Assembly: GCA_035048485.1 (NCBI GenBank)
Contig: CM068587.1
Span: 24,405,034 to 24,469,033 of the forward strand
From: Pteria penguin
Lineage: Eukaryota; Mollusca; Bivalvia; Pterioida; Pteriidae
DNA: 64,000 nt
Direction of reading: 5' to 3'
This document shows positions 46,590 to 58,024 of this stretch, one piece after another (the stretch's first letter is position 1; the number at the start of each line of letters is the position of its first letter). Both the position numbers and the translations under genes were made by a program. Under the pieces are notes generated by a model that saw only the letters and a list, made by a program, of their open reading frames with translations, was not told where the DNA came from and did no database searches.

Positions 46590-47000
46590 ACATTTCTGAA
46601 CACTTCTGTGCTTGTGCTTATAATTCATTCATAAAGTGTATGTCACATGTAGTGCTTATTAAAATGTAAGATTTTTATCTGAAATATTTATATATGTATA
46701 TGTCATATGTAGTGCTTGTTAAAATGTAAAGTTTTAAGTTAAAATATTTATATATGCATATGGTGCTATCTTAATTATGAAATAAAGAATTGATTCATAT
46801 TCTGTCTTAGATTTTTATTGCGTACCTGAGCATTTTTTTTTACCTGTCCAACATTTACCTGAGTGAATTAGCGGCAAGATCAATCACACCAATTATTATG
46901 TAATTACCCTAATTACACCTACAATTATGCCCCCAAATCCTGATTGTCCAACATGAATTCTACCTTATTTCTACCAAAATATATAAATGTTGGACAATCA
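46590..47000. other. 3' flank of MULE
   Basis: Contains two partial copies of TATGTCA[CT]ATGTAGTGCTTG and AATAAAG near 46780. It ends with the direct and inverted TGATTGTCCAACAT words described at 44232. Confidence 0.5.
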
Positions 47001-47009
47001 TGATGACAC

Positions 47010-48480
47010 CGGTCCGTGGTTGGTCTTAAGGCCTTCAATGGATCCAGAACAAGACCCTAGTGAGGAATCCTATAAAGCTCCTACATTTTTGCAAATTTCA
47101 AGGTGAAAAAATTGAATAAACGGTATTTATATAAAACTGTACAAATGTCAAATATACGTGTAATAGAAATGTAGTTCGATCAAGGATAAATATAATAGCT
47201 TTACTTGTTTTTCATTTCTTTTTTGTTTGTTTTTGTTTTTTGGGGGGTTTTTTTTTTTGTTGATTTTTCTTGTTTTTTACTATTTTCCTCATTTTACGCA
47301 TACAATTCCTACAACTATATTAGAAATATACCAAATTTTTTTTACTTTACAAAATTTATGGAGAAGTATGCCCACGTCCCTCCTCTCAGATCCGCCAGTG
47401 AAAGTATGTATGATAAAAAAGAAATGGTCGAAGATTCTACAATCGCATTTATCTCGAAATCTTAGAGCGAGTAAAATTCAATCAAACAAAGACAAATCTA
47501 TATAAACAATGGACAGGGAGTATGCACAACATCACTGCTTAGTAAGTGGTCAGAATAAGACAGATACAAGTAGGACGTAGAAATACATCACATCAAAGTT
47601 ACCCATGCTAGATATGCATGATTCCAGTGTGAAATATGAGTGACACAGTATCATTAAGATGGGCATTATGCCTGCTAATAGCGAAGAAAATCAAGATATG
47701 TAACAATATCGTCAAAAATCTGATATAGTTTCAAGTATTAACAATTATTCAAATCTGGTATATAAAAAAGTTTACGTGGAAGTGGATGGGTCGTGAAATT
47801 CAGTTGAGAAGCAGATGTCTGGGGCGAAGCCGTAGTGGAGGCACAGGGACGTAGTCAATGAAGATCACAAGTTTTCGTGCATTTTGTAAGAAAATCTGAT
47901 CTAAAATCAGTTGCATTTTTAATCTACATGAGTGTTTTATATTCGGTTGAAACACCCGCTTGTAAAGAAGTAGCACAAATAAAACATATACGACCATAAT
48001 TGAATAATACAAAAAGACATAATTAACGTTAATAAAGACAAAGTCACACAATGACACCATGACATGTGCTCATAAAGCTAATAAATCAATTTTAATTCTG
48101 AAAAGAGCACATTGATAACTTAATTTCATTAAACTTTGAAAATTTTAGGAGGGGAGGGACGCTCTACTCTCCCCTCATAAATTCGCCAGTGCGAATGGTA
48201 TCCCTTATCACAAGTTGGGTGCGAGGTACATTTGTATACCAGTAGCTCTCTGAGAAAACAGTGTTCGGAAAATGACTTAAGTGACTGAATAAATGACTCT
48301 AAATATACTTGGAGTGAAGAGGGAAACAAATCTAGAGAAGGATGTGGGCTATGAATTTTCTAAAACTAGGGGAACTAGGGGATATTCTGGAATGCGACTA
48401 TATGACCTGTTCAGTGAACACCAAATATGACTTTGTATACCAGTTTTGTACTTTCGTATGCACAATTAGGAAACCAAAAC
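47010..48480. other. Non-coding stretch
   Basis: T-rich tract at 47215-47280. Short open stretches with no domain. Sequences such as GATCCGCCAGTG near 47390 occur in scattered repeats. Confidence 0.45.
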
Positions 48481-48504
48481 TGTTGATTTTGACATACCAC
48501 ACCA

Positions 48505-48680
48505 TTTGTTTGGCTTTTGTCAAATTAAATGACCGTCCTAAGTCGGTATCGTAATTGCACTACAATCAAATATTTTTGTAATGTGTTATATGTTCTAGTA
48601 TATTATTTATATTCATGTATTGTATAGCTCCATGGTGACTTCTGCCACATAACTGAGCCAGTAACTCCTCTTTTTTATTT
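48505..48680 (+). repeat. 3' tail of second Penelope-like family (copy 3)
   Basis: ACACCATTTGTTTGGCTTTT, AATGACCGTCCTAAGTCGGT, CAATCAAATATTTTTGTAAT and AGCCAGTAACTCCTC. Only the distal part of the tail is present. Confidence 0.8.
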
Positions 48681-48689
48681 AAGAACTGC

Positions 48690-48875
48690 TGTGACGGATG
48701 ATGCAAGCAGACAGGAGACGCTTACTCTCCCGGGGCACCTGATCTCACCTTGGAATTTTCAGTATTGCGGGGTTCACAACAGTTCCTTTTTTAAACTTAC
48801 ACGATTTTGTATCTGTTCCTTGGACTTTTAGAATGATTAACGGTTTGGTACTTCTTCGATATTGAGTTTTTCTTA
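48690..48875 (+). repeat. Penelope-like 3' tail (copy A/B family)
   Basis: GTGACGGATGATGCAAGCAG, ACAGGAGACGCTTACTCTCC, CGGGGCACCTGATCTCACCT, GGGGTTCACAACAG and a distal TTCCTTGGACTTTTAGAATG. It follows directly on the second-family tail. Confidence 0.75.
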
Positions 48876-49044
48876 CACAAGATAAATCTTGAGACATATT
48901 CTACAGATATCCATTGTGGATATTTCAGTTATCAAGAATCACAACGAAATGGTCAGTGAAATGTAGACTGAAAGAAACAAATTTTCCAATGAATGTAATT
49001 TTGATTATTATTATGTTTAGGTGTGTACTATAGTCTATTAAAAG

Positions 49045-49205
49045 GGGCAGGCTTGGTGTAGTGGTTAAGCACTTGGCTTGCGACGCAGGCGACCCAGGTT
49101 CGATTCCCGGGTCGTGTCATTATATTGGAGAGGCTGGTTACCTCCTAGTTCCATGTCGTGATATAACTGTAATAATTGTTGGAAGCGACGTAAAACTCAA
49201 ATCAA
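49045..49205 (+). repeat. tRNA-derived SINE, second family
   Basis: GGCAGGCTTGGTGTAGTGGT (A-box), CAGGTTCGATTCCCGGGTCG (B-box), body GGTTACCTCCTAGTTCCATG and tail GACGTAAAACTCAAATCAAC. Plus-strand copy of the family at 36040. Confidence 0.85.
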
Positions 49206-49667
49206 CCAAATGTTTTTTTTTTTTTAATTCAGCTTCACTAAAGTTTCGACAAAATAAGATGGAATACATGTATTTGTAGTTTAAGTAATTGAAACCCCCA
49301 TCTCCGAGAGATAAATAATTCCACGTGACACAACATTGACTTTATAACATAATTAATTTCTGGGTTCTAATTCTACGAAAAAGTATATGGATTCACGCGA
49401 TTCCTAGATTTCTGTTACAAAACTTTACACTGTAGGCATTTGATTGATAGTGTTCCTTTGTTTTTTATGGAGAGCGCATCTAACAAAACTAGATACTGTA
49501 CATGTAAATGTACATTCATACATGGTTGTTTAGGGGATATCCAACCATTGTTTAACTAGACTGATTGTGAAAACTCGATGTTATTAAACATAACACATTA
49601 CAGAACACTAAGTTTTATTTCTGAATAAGACAACAATACAGTAGCACGCTTTGGACGAGTTTCAATC

Positions 49668-49668
<1 letters not shown>

Positions 49669-49708
<40 letters not shown>

Positions 49709-49709
49709 T
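49669..49709. repeat. (CT)n(GT)n microsatellite
   Basis: About twelve CT followed by about nine GT units. Confidence 0.95.
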
Positions 49710-50985
49710 TTAGAGTTGTCGCTCTTCGCTCTTTCAGTTTGAAATAAACACACGGAAGAATACTTCTGGACGTAGAAAACAGAAATTTTCTGCCTTTAAA
49801 AACAAACAAACAAACAAACAGAAAACATCATTATCATATTTCACATTCCTATAGTATGATTTAAATTAAACATAAAAAACAATTACGATTTTAATATTAA
49901 AATAAACATTATTTGGCAATATCAAGAATTTCACACTATATTAACATTATCAATATGATATCTCATGCATTCACATAATTATCTGATCTTTACATTTGAA
50001 TTCAAAAGAGAAATAATTACCAACAGTGTGTGTTTATTGAAAATGCTGCAATCTGACAGACATTTTATGTTCCAATAAAACTACAAAAATAAACATTCAA
50101 TTCTTAAATGAATGCATGATGTTACCAGACACAGAGGATTCAAAAATAGCTTTAAATGGAATTTGTTATGGTGAAAAGTGAATCGGACACCTGGGACTAT
50201 TTAAAGTTACCAAGGCCACTCGTAGTAAATTCTGTGATTACTGTCTACAACGCGTAAAGTTTGAAAATATGACGGAATAATAAAACAAATATAAAATCAA
50301 CTTAAAATGATTTCACTTTATATGTACCCGTTACGAAGATTAGTCAATTTGGAGATATAACATTGATATCAAAACACATGAAAAACTATAGATACTCAAA
50401 GTCTGAACATTTTCAAAACTCATGCATACGTGTATCCCTATTTTTATTTGAGATATTACAAAGCCCAAAATTTTGGTAGACAAACTATTTATCATATCGT
50501 TGAATACAAATTGAATTTTGATATATTTCGTCGAATTAAAATGTCAGAATAGTAAGTAGGCCAAGAATTATATATAGTAGGTTTTCTCAGAATCTGTCTC
50601 GAGAATATCATGATCTTAGTAGCATAGGTTAAGGCGCCTTCTTACACTGGACTTTTTTCTTTCCTAGAAATTTTCAATTAAGATAAGAGGAATATTTTTC
50701 TTAAGTACTTAGCATTAACCTACTCAGGTTGACAAAGGTAAAAGATAAAAAGACAGAAATGGGAAATTTTCAACTGAGGGTTGAAATGTTGTTCACTTTG
50801 TAAGATACTTTAGATCTGATCATGATATTATGTGCAGCAAAAATATGCTTTATACCCTGAATACTATGTATGAATATTTGTGACATGTAACCTAGGGGAA
50901 ATTTTGTAGTAACCCATGATACTCTTTCTGAAATTAATAATTTTGTACAAACTTTAAATCAAAATGCAAAAATAACAAAGGTAAG
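49710..50985. other. Non-coding stretch
   Basis: AT-rich. No gene, repeat family or RNA recognised apart from an AAAC run at 49800. Confidence 0.5.
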
Positions 50986-50989
50986 AAAC

Positions 50990-51139
50990 CTGCAAGTCAA
51001 TAAAAATACACATGGGCAGCATTCCTTTTGGACACCCGTCTTTGGGATGAGGTGGATTGAGGTAGTAAGCGTAAACAAGCGCCTTAAACCCGTAGCCAAA
51101 ACCAGTAAGCATCCGTAGGTCCGGAATTATAATAAGCAT
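50990..51139 (-). CDS. Possible exon of unknown gene
   Basis: The minus strand reads MLIIIPDLRMLTGFGYGFKA, LVYAYYLNPPHPKDGCPKGM, LPMCIFIDLQ and then a donor CAG|GTTTCT in phase 0. The GC content of this segment is visibly higher than its AT-rich surroundings. There is no second exon and no recognised family, so this is a weak call. Confidence 0.25.
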
Positions 51140-51144
51140 GAAAG

Positions 51145-52530
51145 GTCTATGTGTTCAAACTTCATTCAAAATAAGTCAACATATCTGATAATGTTACTTA
51201 GTATATGCATGTCCATTGACATGATAATGTAGACTTAAACCGGGGTCCTTTATACCCGCGTAATAGCAAATGAGTTCCAAGTAATGTTTTTTGGTTCTCT
51301 GTGAAATCAACGTAAATGGTCATGATCTAAGGCATCGAATCAATTGAGAGATAAATACTCCATATCTAGATAATACCTCAATGCTACTACATAGTAAAGG
51401 ATACATTTTGATTAGAACTTCTGCCTCATATAGCATAACAGTATGTATCAATTCTCATCCAATATAAAGATAAGTAGCTAGATCTAAATTAAAACTAAGT
51501 TTTCTTGTATTACCTGTTACCTGAAATAAGTTTTTAAACTATGTGATAAAATCAGTGTTTGCCTACAATAATGACAATGTACATTGGAAATTATAAGCAG
51601 TGCCGTCTCGTTAAATGATGTCTTTACAGTTTAATCACGTTTCATTCATTGACGTGTACTTTTTAAACTGCAATCGATTACAGCTATTTCACAATAACTC
51701 TTCGAACAACAATAATGGAAATGTTCTAAATTTGCCCGAATGTAACGAGAAAACGAGAAAATAACCCCAATTATTTCACCTTAAAAATCAATATTTAATT
51801 CAAGAAGAAGTGTCGTCTTGAATATTGATTATAAAGAAGGTGATGGAAATAGAATCTGATCACCTAGGTCTTACTGTAAGCAGGAACACGAGGTGATCGA
51901 TAGAAAGCTGTATAATCAATGAATCACCTAGGTACGGTACTTTACTTCTCAACTTTCATCTTCCGTTACAGGGATATGAAATTGATTTCGTGTCTTTCAG
52001 AGATTGATCAACTATAGAATTTCAGGGGAATTTCATGTTATAGCGTCAGATTAAATTAACGTCTACAAAAATGTGTTGTCAATAAAGGGATGACATTGGG
52101 TGCAGGCCAGCAGGATGTCGTCTGCAATATGCACTTTGCTGCAATAGCTATCCCTGATAAGCAGTACGTAGATTGACACGTCTATATAATACATACAAGA
52201 AACAATTTGGTGCAAGCACCAAAGTGTGGGCCGGAATGGGATGTTTGATAAAACTGCAAAGAATTTTAAAAACAGAATAACGTTTTAAAATTTGTATTGT
52301 GCAGCCATGTGACTGTTAATTAGCAGACATATAAAGACCATGCATGATGATCGACCACAGACATATAAATCTCCAGTATCACTTCCTTTTCAGCTAATAG
52401 TTTATATTTGGGCTCATTTAGCCCATTCAGTACTTAAGGCATGGCAATAGCGAATTTATCAGACGTACGGATTAGCCTGCATTTAGTAATGAAATGTACT
52501 TTTAAAATTACTAGCCATATCATCTACTAT
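51145..52530. other. Non-coding stretch
   Basis: AT-rich; nothing recognised. Confidence 0.5.
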
Positions 52531-52539
52531 ATGTTTTAA

Positions 52540-52800
52540 GTCGGTGGGTTCAGTGGACGAGGTGACCGAAAGGTCGCGGGTTCGACTTCCGCCGTGGGCA
52601 CATCGGTGATCTGTCTTTCAAATTGGACAGTAGAAACAGAGGTCCCGTGTCACGGTAGGCGTGACACGTAAAAGATTCCCCACTTCTTCGGGAGGGTCCG
52701 TTACAGTGGTGTAAATTTCTATGCAATGCATCAGGTAGATACCGTCACCATGTACATGAAATAGTCGTGGAGTGACGTGAAACTATAATTAATCAATTAA
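52540..52800 (+). repeat. tRNA-Arg-like SINE family, plus copy
   Basis: Head GGGTTCAGTGGACGAGGTGA and GGTCGCGGGTTCGACTTCC, body GGTCCCGTGTCACGGTAGGC, CTTCGGGAGGGTCCGTTACA, GATACCGTCACCATGTACAT and tail AATTAATCAATTAA. Same family as 35525 and 54485. The head has a gap in the anticodon arm. Confidence 0.8.
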
Positions 52801-52804
52801 CCCA

Positions 52805-53860
52805 CTATTTATTTTTAACAACAAAACACAACCAATCTATAAGCAACTTGAGGTTTTCTGAGGTAACCAACACTTCACTGGTAAACTTTTGGTAGTGGTG
52901 TGACCGTGCTGGTTGGTAATCTTTTTATTCTCAAGTTTCAATTTATAAACACTAATTAAGGTTTATCGTCTTGCCAGAAGAAACAATTGTAATTGGTCCT
53001 TCTTAGCGTAGCATTCTGTATTCTGAAAGTTTTAGTAGGACTTACATCACACTATTATTCAGTCGTAATATTACAACTCGACCATTTCCGTACGCAAAAA
53101 AAGATATATTTTTTGTAAAAAATGGCGATGATGTTCCGATTGGATATTAACCAAAAGTCCCTAAGGCAACCGAATAATAATTTGGTTATGAAGAAAGCGC
53201 GTCAAATATTAAAAAATTGCTAGGTAACACCCATCCCCAGAAAATATTCCAACAAATTTAATACTTCTCTGTTGTAACGTACTACATTTACATGTATCTA
53301 TCAAACTGGGTCAGAGAGGTGACACATGCTCTCTCCGCAGTGAATAAAATCCTAATTTATTCATTGGTGTAAAATCCTGGGGGTGTGGTCTTACTGTACC
53401 GCAGAAACGCATGCGACTTTCCAAAACTTATATCAAAGGATGGGCCGGCTAGTGCCGGCCCACAATAACGATATTTGAAGACTCATTAGAATTAGAATTT
53501 CAGGTAAATAAATATAAGCAATTGTTACGAATAAGATAAAGAGTGCCATCAGAAAGGTTTGTACAGATTTCAAACGGTATTTTGAAATGATATGCATGGA
53601 CAAGTGAGTAGTATCATAATCTAAATGAAGAGCAGAAAATTGAAAGGAATAAACAATCAAGAACCAACAAGAGGAGAGATTAAGTTCCAAGATAGAAAAA
53701 GTGTCCCCTGCTGATCTCTCTTCTCCGCCATGAGATAAAATTATCAAATATGTACTTCTAGTCAAGTCTAACATTCAAATTACATCCTTATGGTTATTTT
53801 AATAAAAAGAAAAGAAAAGTGTAAAATTATGAAACTTTGTAATTACACAATGTTGACTAT
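52805..53860. other. Non-coding stretch
   Basis: No recognised gene. A minus-strand open stretch of 113 codons (53433-53774) is hydrophobic but lacks a domain and has AT-driven composition. Confidence 0.45.
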
Positions 53861-53867
53861 AAAATAC

Positions 53868-54273
53868 TCGGAACGCAATCTGATTAAAACTATATCTTTA
53901 TTCCGCTTCTCTATTTGTCCCATTGCGGATAAACATCTGCCCATACTCCGTAAGGGGTCATGTTCTGGTAAAGTCTAATGACGTTTCAGTAACAGAAACC
54001 GGGTTTTTTTTCTATAGCCAAACAATGGCTCGGCTAGGCACGTGATAGTGACGCAATATGTAACAAACACTGTTCAAAAACTACCTTGTGGGTCACGCAC
54101 GCTGAGGATGTTAATTTCATTCCTAGGAATTTGTAGCCGATCCACAGATTGGCTTGAAATCAGAGTTCACCAGAACATGACTCTTCCGAGGTTTCGCCAG
54201 ATCTTTATCCACAATAGGACAAATAGAGAAGCGGAATAATGATAAGGCTTTAATCAGATTGACTCGGAACGTT
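53868..54273. repeat. Inverted repeat with ~105-base arms
   Basis: The left arm (53868-53975) contains ATTCCGCTTCTCTATTTGTC and GGTCATGTTCTGGTAAAGTC; the right arm (54164-54273) is its reverse complement with GACAAATAGAGAAGCGGAAT and a few changes. The loop is about 190 bases. Open frames across it arise from the arms. Confidence 0.85.
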
Positions 54274-54484
54274 GGCTTTAGGGTATATTTCACCGCATCC
54301 TGTGAACATTATTTCTAAACGTGTAATCTTAATATAAAATCATAAATCCGAATAAGATATCGCGTATCGGATCAATTAAAATGCAACTGATAAAGGAGCA
54401 TTTCTATAACTCTGAGAACTTGATAATACATGTATGAAAATAAAACTATAAATAATTGTGGTTTACATGAATTGCTGGAGGTAT

Positions 54485-54745
54485 AAGGTTGATTGATTGA
54501 TTTTTGTTTAACGTCACACCACGAATATTTCACGTATATGGTGACGGCATCTGCCTGATGCGGGGCATACAAATTTTGACCTTTGCAACGGACCCACCCG
54601 AAGCAGTGAGGGATCTTTAACGTGCCATGCATACCACGACACGTGGCCTCGGTTTTTACTGTCTCATCCGAAAGACAGGACACCGGCATGACCAGAGCGG
54701 GACTCGACACGATACCACTAGGCCACGCCGGCTTCTGGAGGTATA
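54485..54745 (-). repeat. tRNA-Arg-like SINE family, minus copy
   Basis: Begins (plus view) TTGATTGATTGATTTTTGTT, then CACGTATATGGTGACGGCAT, CGAAGCAGTGAGGGATCTTT, CTCATCCGAAAGACAGGACA and a shortened tRNA-like head ending CACTAGGCCACGCCGGC. About 25 bases of the head, including the anticodon arm, are missing. Confidence 0.85.
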
Positions 54746-54749
54746 AGAA

Positions 54750-55215
54750 ACCTGTTGAAATAATTATTGTCCTAAGCAAAGATTTATGGATAGAATGTTT
54801 CTATTTATTTATATTCATTCGTTTATTCTAGAATAATTTAATTATTTCCACATTGACCGTATAAGGTATATACGCACGGAGTAAAATTTAGTCTATTTCT
54901 GTATAGACAATATCCCTTCGAGTAATACATGATCGGGACCGCAAATAAACACAACTCCATTTCGATCTATATATCGAGTAATCTCTACTGTATAAGAAGT
55001 CGGTTTTGAATTGAATAAAATACACAAAGATATAAAATCATTATTTCTTTCTCTTTTTTCCCTTTTCTTTCATTTCATGGTATTCTTATTGATGGGGCCG
55101 CCATCAGGTCGTGATTCTGATTGGCTAACGCAAGATTGATGCGGGAAATTTGATTTATCAGTTTCAAATACAAGATACTAGATATACATAGCCTAATAGT
55201 TCTTGACAATGTTTT
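54750..55215. other. Non-coding stretch
   Basis: AT-rich; nothing recognised. Confidence 0.5.
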
Positions 55216-55221
55216 ATTTTC

Positions 55222-55935
55222 AAGGTCACTTATTAACTATGACCTATAGTAACGTAATGTACTTCTATTTCCTATGCCTTTCATCAGAATTTGATCATAC
55301 CTCACCCAAATGTTCTTTAAGGGATTTTGGACAAAGGTCACTCAAGGTCTTTGCTGAAAGGTTGAGGTCACTTATTAACTATGACTTGAAATACAATGAA
55401 GTACGTATATCTGCAACACCTTTTATCAGAATTTGATTATACTTCACCACAATATTATTTAGGTTAAGGACATTTGGACAAAGGTCACTCAAGGTCATTT
55501 CTGAAAGGTCAAGGTCACTTATAAACTATGACTTGAAATACAATGAAGTACGTATATCTGCTACACCTTTTATCAGAATTTGATGATACTTCACCACAAT
55601 ATTATTTAGGTTAAGGACATTTGGACAAAGGTCATTTCTGAAAGGTCAAGGTCACTTATAAACTATGACTTGAAATACCATGAGGTACTTTTATCATTTT
55701 ATTACTTTTAGAATTTGATCATACTTCACCAAAATGTTATTAAGGTTAAGGGCTATTGGACAAAGTTCACTCAAAGTCATTTCTGAAAGGTCAAGGTCAC
55801 TTATTAACTATGATTTAAAGTACCATGAAGTACTTATATATCCTATACCTTTCATCGGAATTTTATCATACTTCACCAAAAATGTTATTTAGGTTAAGGA
55901 CTTTGGACTCAAGGTCATTTCTGAAAGGTCATGTT
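55222..55935. repeat. ~145-bp tandem repeat with AAGGTCA words
   Basis: Five units starting near 55222, 55366, 55515, 55648 and 55790. Each has AAGGTCACTTATTAACTATG, TTTATCAGAATTTGATNATAC, CTTCACCACAATATTATTTA, GGTTAAGGACATTTGGACAA and GGTCATTTCTGAAAGGTCA. Units range from about 133 to 149 bases through small deletions. Confidence 0.9.
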
Positions 55936-56469
55936 CAGGATAAAAAGTTTTATTTCATAACTAATCAAGCTTACTCATTTTAGAATAAGATATTGTGATC
56001 ACTTGTTGTTTTACAGTTGACTTAATTGAATATGCATATGATACAATGAGATCTGAAATCGTCATCAATTAATACAATGATTTCCTATATATTGAGTCAT
56101 TCATTTTCTTCATTACTGCTGTGCTTCTTGGAGCATCTATCAGTTTTACTGATTTTTGGTATAAGAATTGAGTCATCAATTTCCTGCATCATAACTGCCG
56201 TTCTGGCAGCATACATCAGTTTTACTGATACTCTTGTTTCATGAAGGAATGTGTGACACTATTATACAAGATGTGCGTGTGAAGTGCTTTACTTCATCCG
56301 AATAGTTTTAATCAATTGATTGATTTGATTCTCCATATAGGTCATAACTAAAATTTTAATAGTGCAATATGTGTATATTTTCCATTTCCGACATTGCAAT
56401 ATTCATACATTTTATTATTTACCGATTAAGAATGCGTACGCTTCATACTGCGTATGCCTGCAAACTAAC

Positions 56470-56620
56470 CTTTAAATCTCACTCAGGGATCACGGCGGAT
56501 GACACAGACTAGTAGGAGATGCTTATACTTTCACTGCATCTGACCCCATCTCTTATCCTTGAGGACGTCTATAAACGTCCCTTTCATTCCTTGTCTATGT
56601 TGTCCAATATTTGTATAAAA
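56470..56620 (+). repeat. Decayed Penelope-like 3' tail
   Basis: GATCACGGCGGATGACACAG, AGTAGGAGATGCTTATACTT and GCATCTGACCCCATCTC match the core of the tail motif with several changes. Confidence 0.55.
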
Positions 56621-56689
56621 ATGTATACATGTAAATATGATGTTGATATAGTGCACTGGCTAATTTTTTAATTAGTGCAATTATAATGT

Positions 56690-57160
56690 CGTGCGATCAA
56701 AGGATCTTTGTTATATACAGTTTGTTTCTTATTTTTCTTCTTTTTTTTCTTTTCCGTTTGGGTTCCCGGCAGCCCTCTATTGGATCAGTTGGCTGTATTG
56801 ATGTTATTATCGGGGAACTCATTGACCAACTGTCCGTTACAGAGTGTTACAGCCGGGCCGTTCCCCAAAGGAGTGCCTCATAGCTCCTTCTTTTTATTTA
56901 AGGAGCGGAGTGCAACTCCTATTTGTTGCCCACCCTCCTCTTGTGTATGTAGTGTGCATGTGTGCTGGAGGGTTGTGTTTATTTTGTGCTGCTTGGATGG
57001 TCCGTGTTTCCAACGGCTTTTATTACAGGTGCCACCACACAGGAACAAACATGCCGCAGCCGACAGAGTTATTCACCCTGGCCATTTATACTCCCCCAAG
57101 GCTGGAGAGCGAGAAGCGATGGCATACCAATTAAGAATGTGGAATTGAAATTGAAAAATA
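56690..57160. other. Relatively GC-rich stretch, unassigned
   Basis: Several overlapping plus-strand open stretches up to 146 codons, but none with a domain. It lies directly beside a tRNA-like segment at 57168 and may be the body of a composite SINE, with TTATACTCCCCCAAGGCTGG near 57085. Confidence 0.35.
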
Positions 57161-57167
57161 TTTTGGG

Positions 57168-57240
57168 TACTGCCGGGGATCGAACCGGGGGCTCTCAGAT
57201 TTCAAGTCCACAACCTTAACCACTAAACCAACTCTACTCT
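57168..57240 (-). repeat. tRNA-Ser-like segment
   Basis: Minus strand GTTGGTTTAGTGGTTAAGGT (A-box), GGACTTGAAATC (TGA in the anticodon position) and CCCCCGGTTCGATCCCCGGC (B-box). The lengths fit a tRNA body, but the variable loop is short for tRNA-Ser and the acceptor ends do not pair well, so it is read as a SINE head or pseudogene. Confidence 0.6.
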
Positions 57241-57489
57241 TATTGCTATACATAAAGATAATTTAGTTGAATATAAGAAAATAGACGTGAATTCTTAAAA
57301 GATATCAACTAAAATAAGATATAACATTTAATACGAACATGTAATTTAAAATAAAGCGTTATTATTTACATAGCAATATTAATGAGATATTTGATAATGA
57401 ATATATCATCTCAAAGATGATGAAATTTTAAACCATTGTTCAAAAATCACATAAAAAGTCGCAAATATAATGTTCATCACAAGATCACC

Positions 57490-57964
57490 TAAATTTAGTG
57501 ATGGGAGGCGGGCTGCATGTATTTCCTGCATTGGTAGGCGTCCATTCTCCTTGGAGTGTCAGCTATCCTAGGTTGGTGAGGAGATTTGGTTGGAGTTTGG
57601 CCCGTTGTCTATAAAGGATGCTGTGGCATGCTTGGTAGGTCGGCAGTCGCTGTCCCATGCTTAAGTTCTGAGAATGGGACTCTCTTCGCCTGTGCACCTG
57701 GTTTGTTCTCTACATCTGTTCTTGATCTTGTTCATGGTGTCCAGGACATGGCTCTGTATCTACTTAATGGTTGTGGTGCGGGTTGGGTTCTGTTGGTATC
57801 ATGTTGAGTGTGGTGACTCTGGCAGAACATGATCAGACGGCGCATACCCAGTAGATACGGTCTTGGCGTCTGGACTTCACTTGGAATCTGTAATCTTCGT
57901 AAACCAAACCAGGTTCACCGCGCTCGTCGTCAACGAATCGAAATCTCATCTTTGTGTTTGCCAT
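57490..57964 (-). pseudogene. FLYWCH-MULE transposase fragment (decayed)
   Basis: ATG at 57964 on the minus strand starts MANTKMRFRFVDDERGEPGL, VYEDYRFQVKSRRQDRIYWV, CAV, stop TGA, SCSARVTTLNMIPTEPNPHH NH, ending TAA 57764-57766: a FLYWCH finger in which one arginine codon has become TGA. Further along, in another frame, LYRQRAKLQPN and LTLQGEWTPTNAGN match LHQQRTRLLPK and IDLQGEWTKTTAGE of the copy at 44833. The intron of that copy is not seen here. Heavily broken and truncated at about 57490. Confidence 0.75.
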
Positions 57965-58024
57965 TTTGCAAATAATGATCAATTATCAACCAGCATTATT
58001 AATTTTGTTTTACCATGATAATAT

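Noticed and set aside
44195..47010. 8-9-bp target duplication around the inverted TGATTGTCC words
   Set aside because: The nine bases outside each word (GTTCAATCC and TGATGACAC) do not match.
53433..53774. 113-codon hydrophobic open frame as a membrane protein gene
   Set aside because: No conserved motif, AT-driven composition, no splice partners.
56708..57148. 146-codon open frame rich in F, C and P
   Set aside because: Starts in a poly-T tract, overlaps other open frames equally long, and ends next to a SINE-like head.
57168..57240. Functional tRNA-Ser gene
   Set aside because: The variable arm is too short for tRNA-Ser and the acceptor stem does not pair; beside SINE-like sequence.
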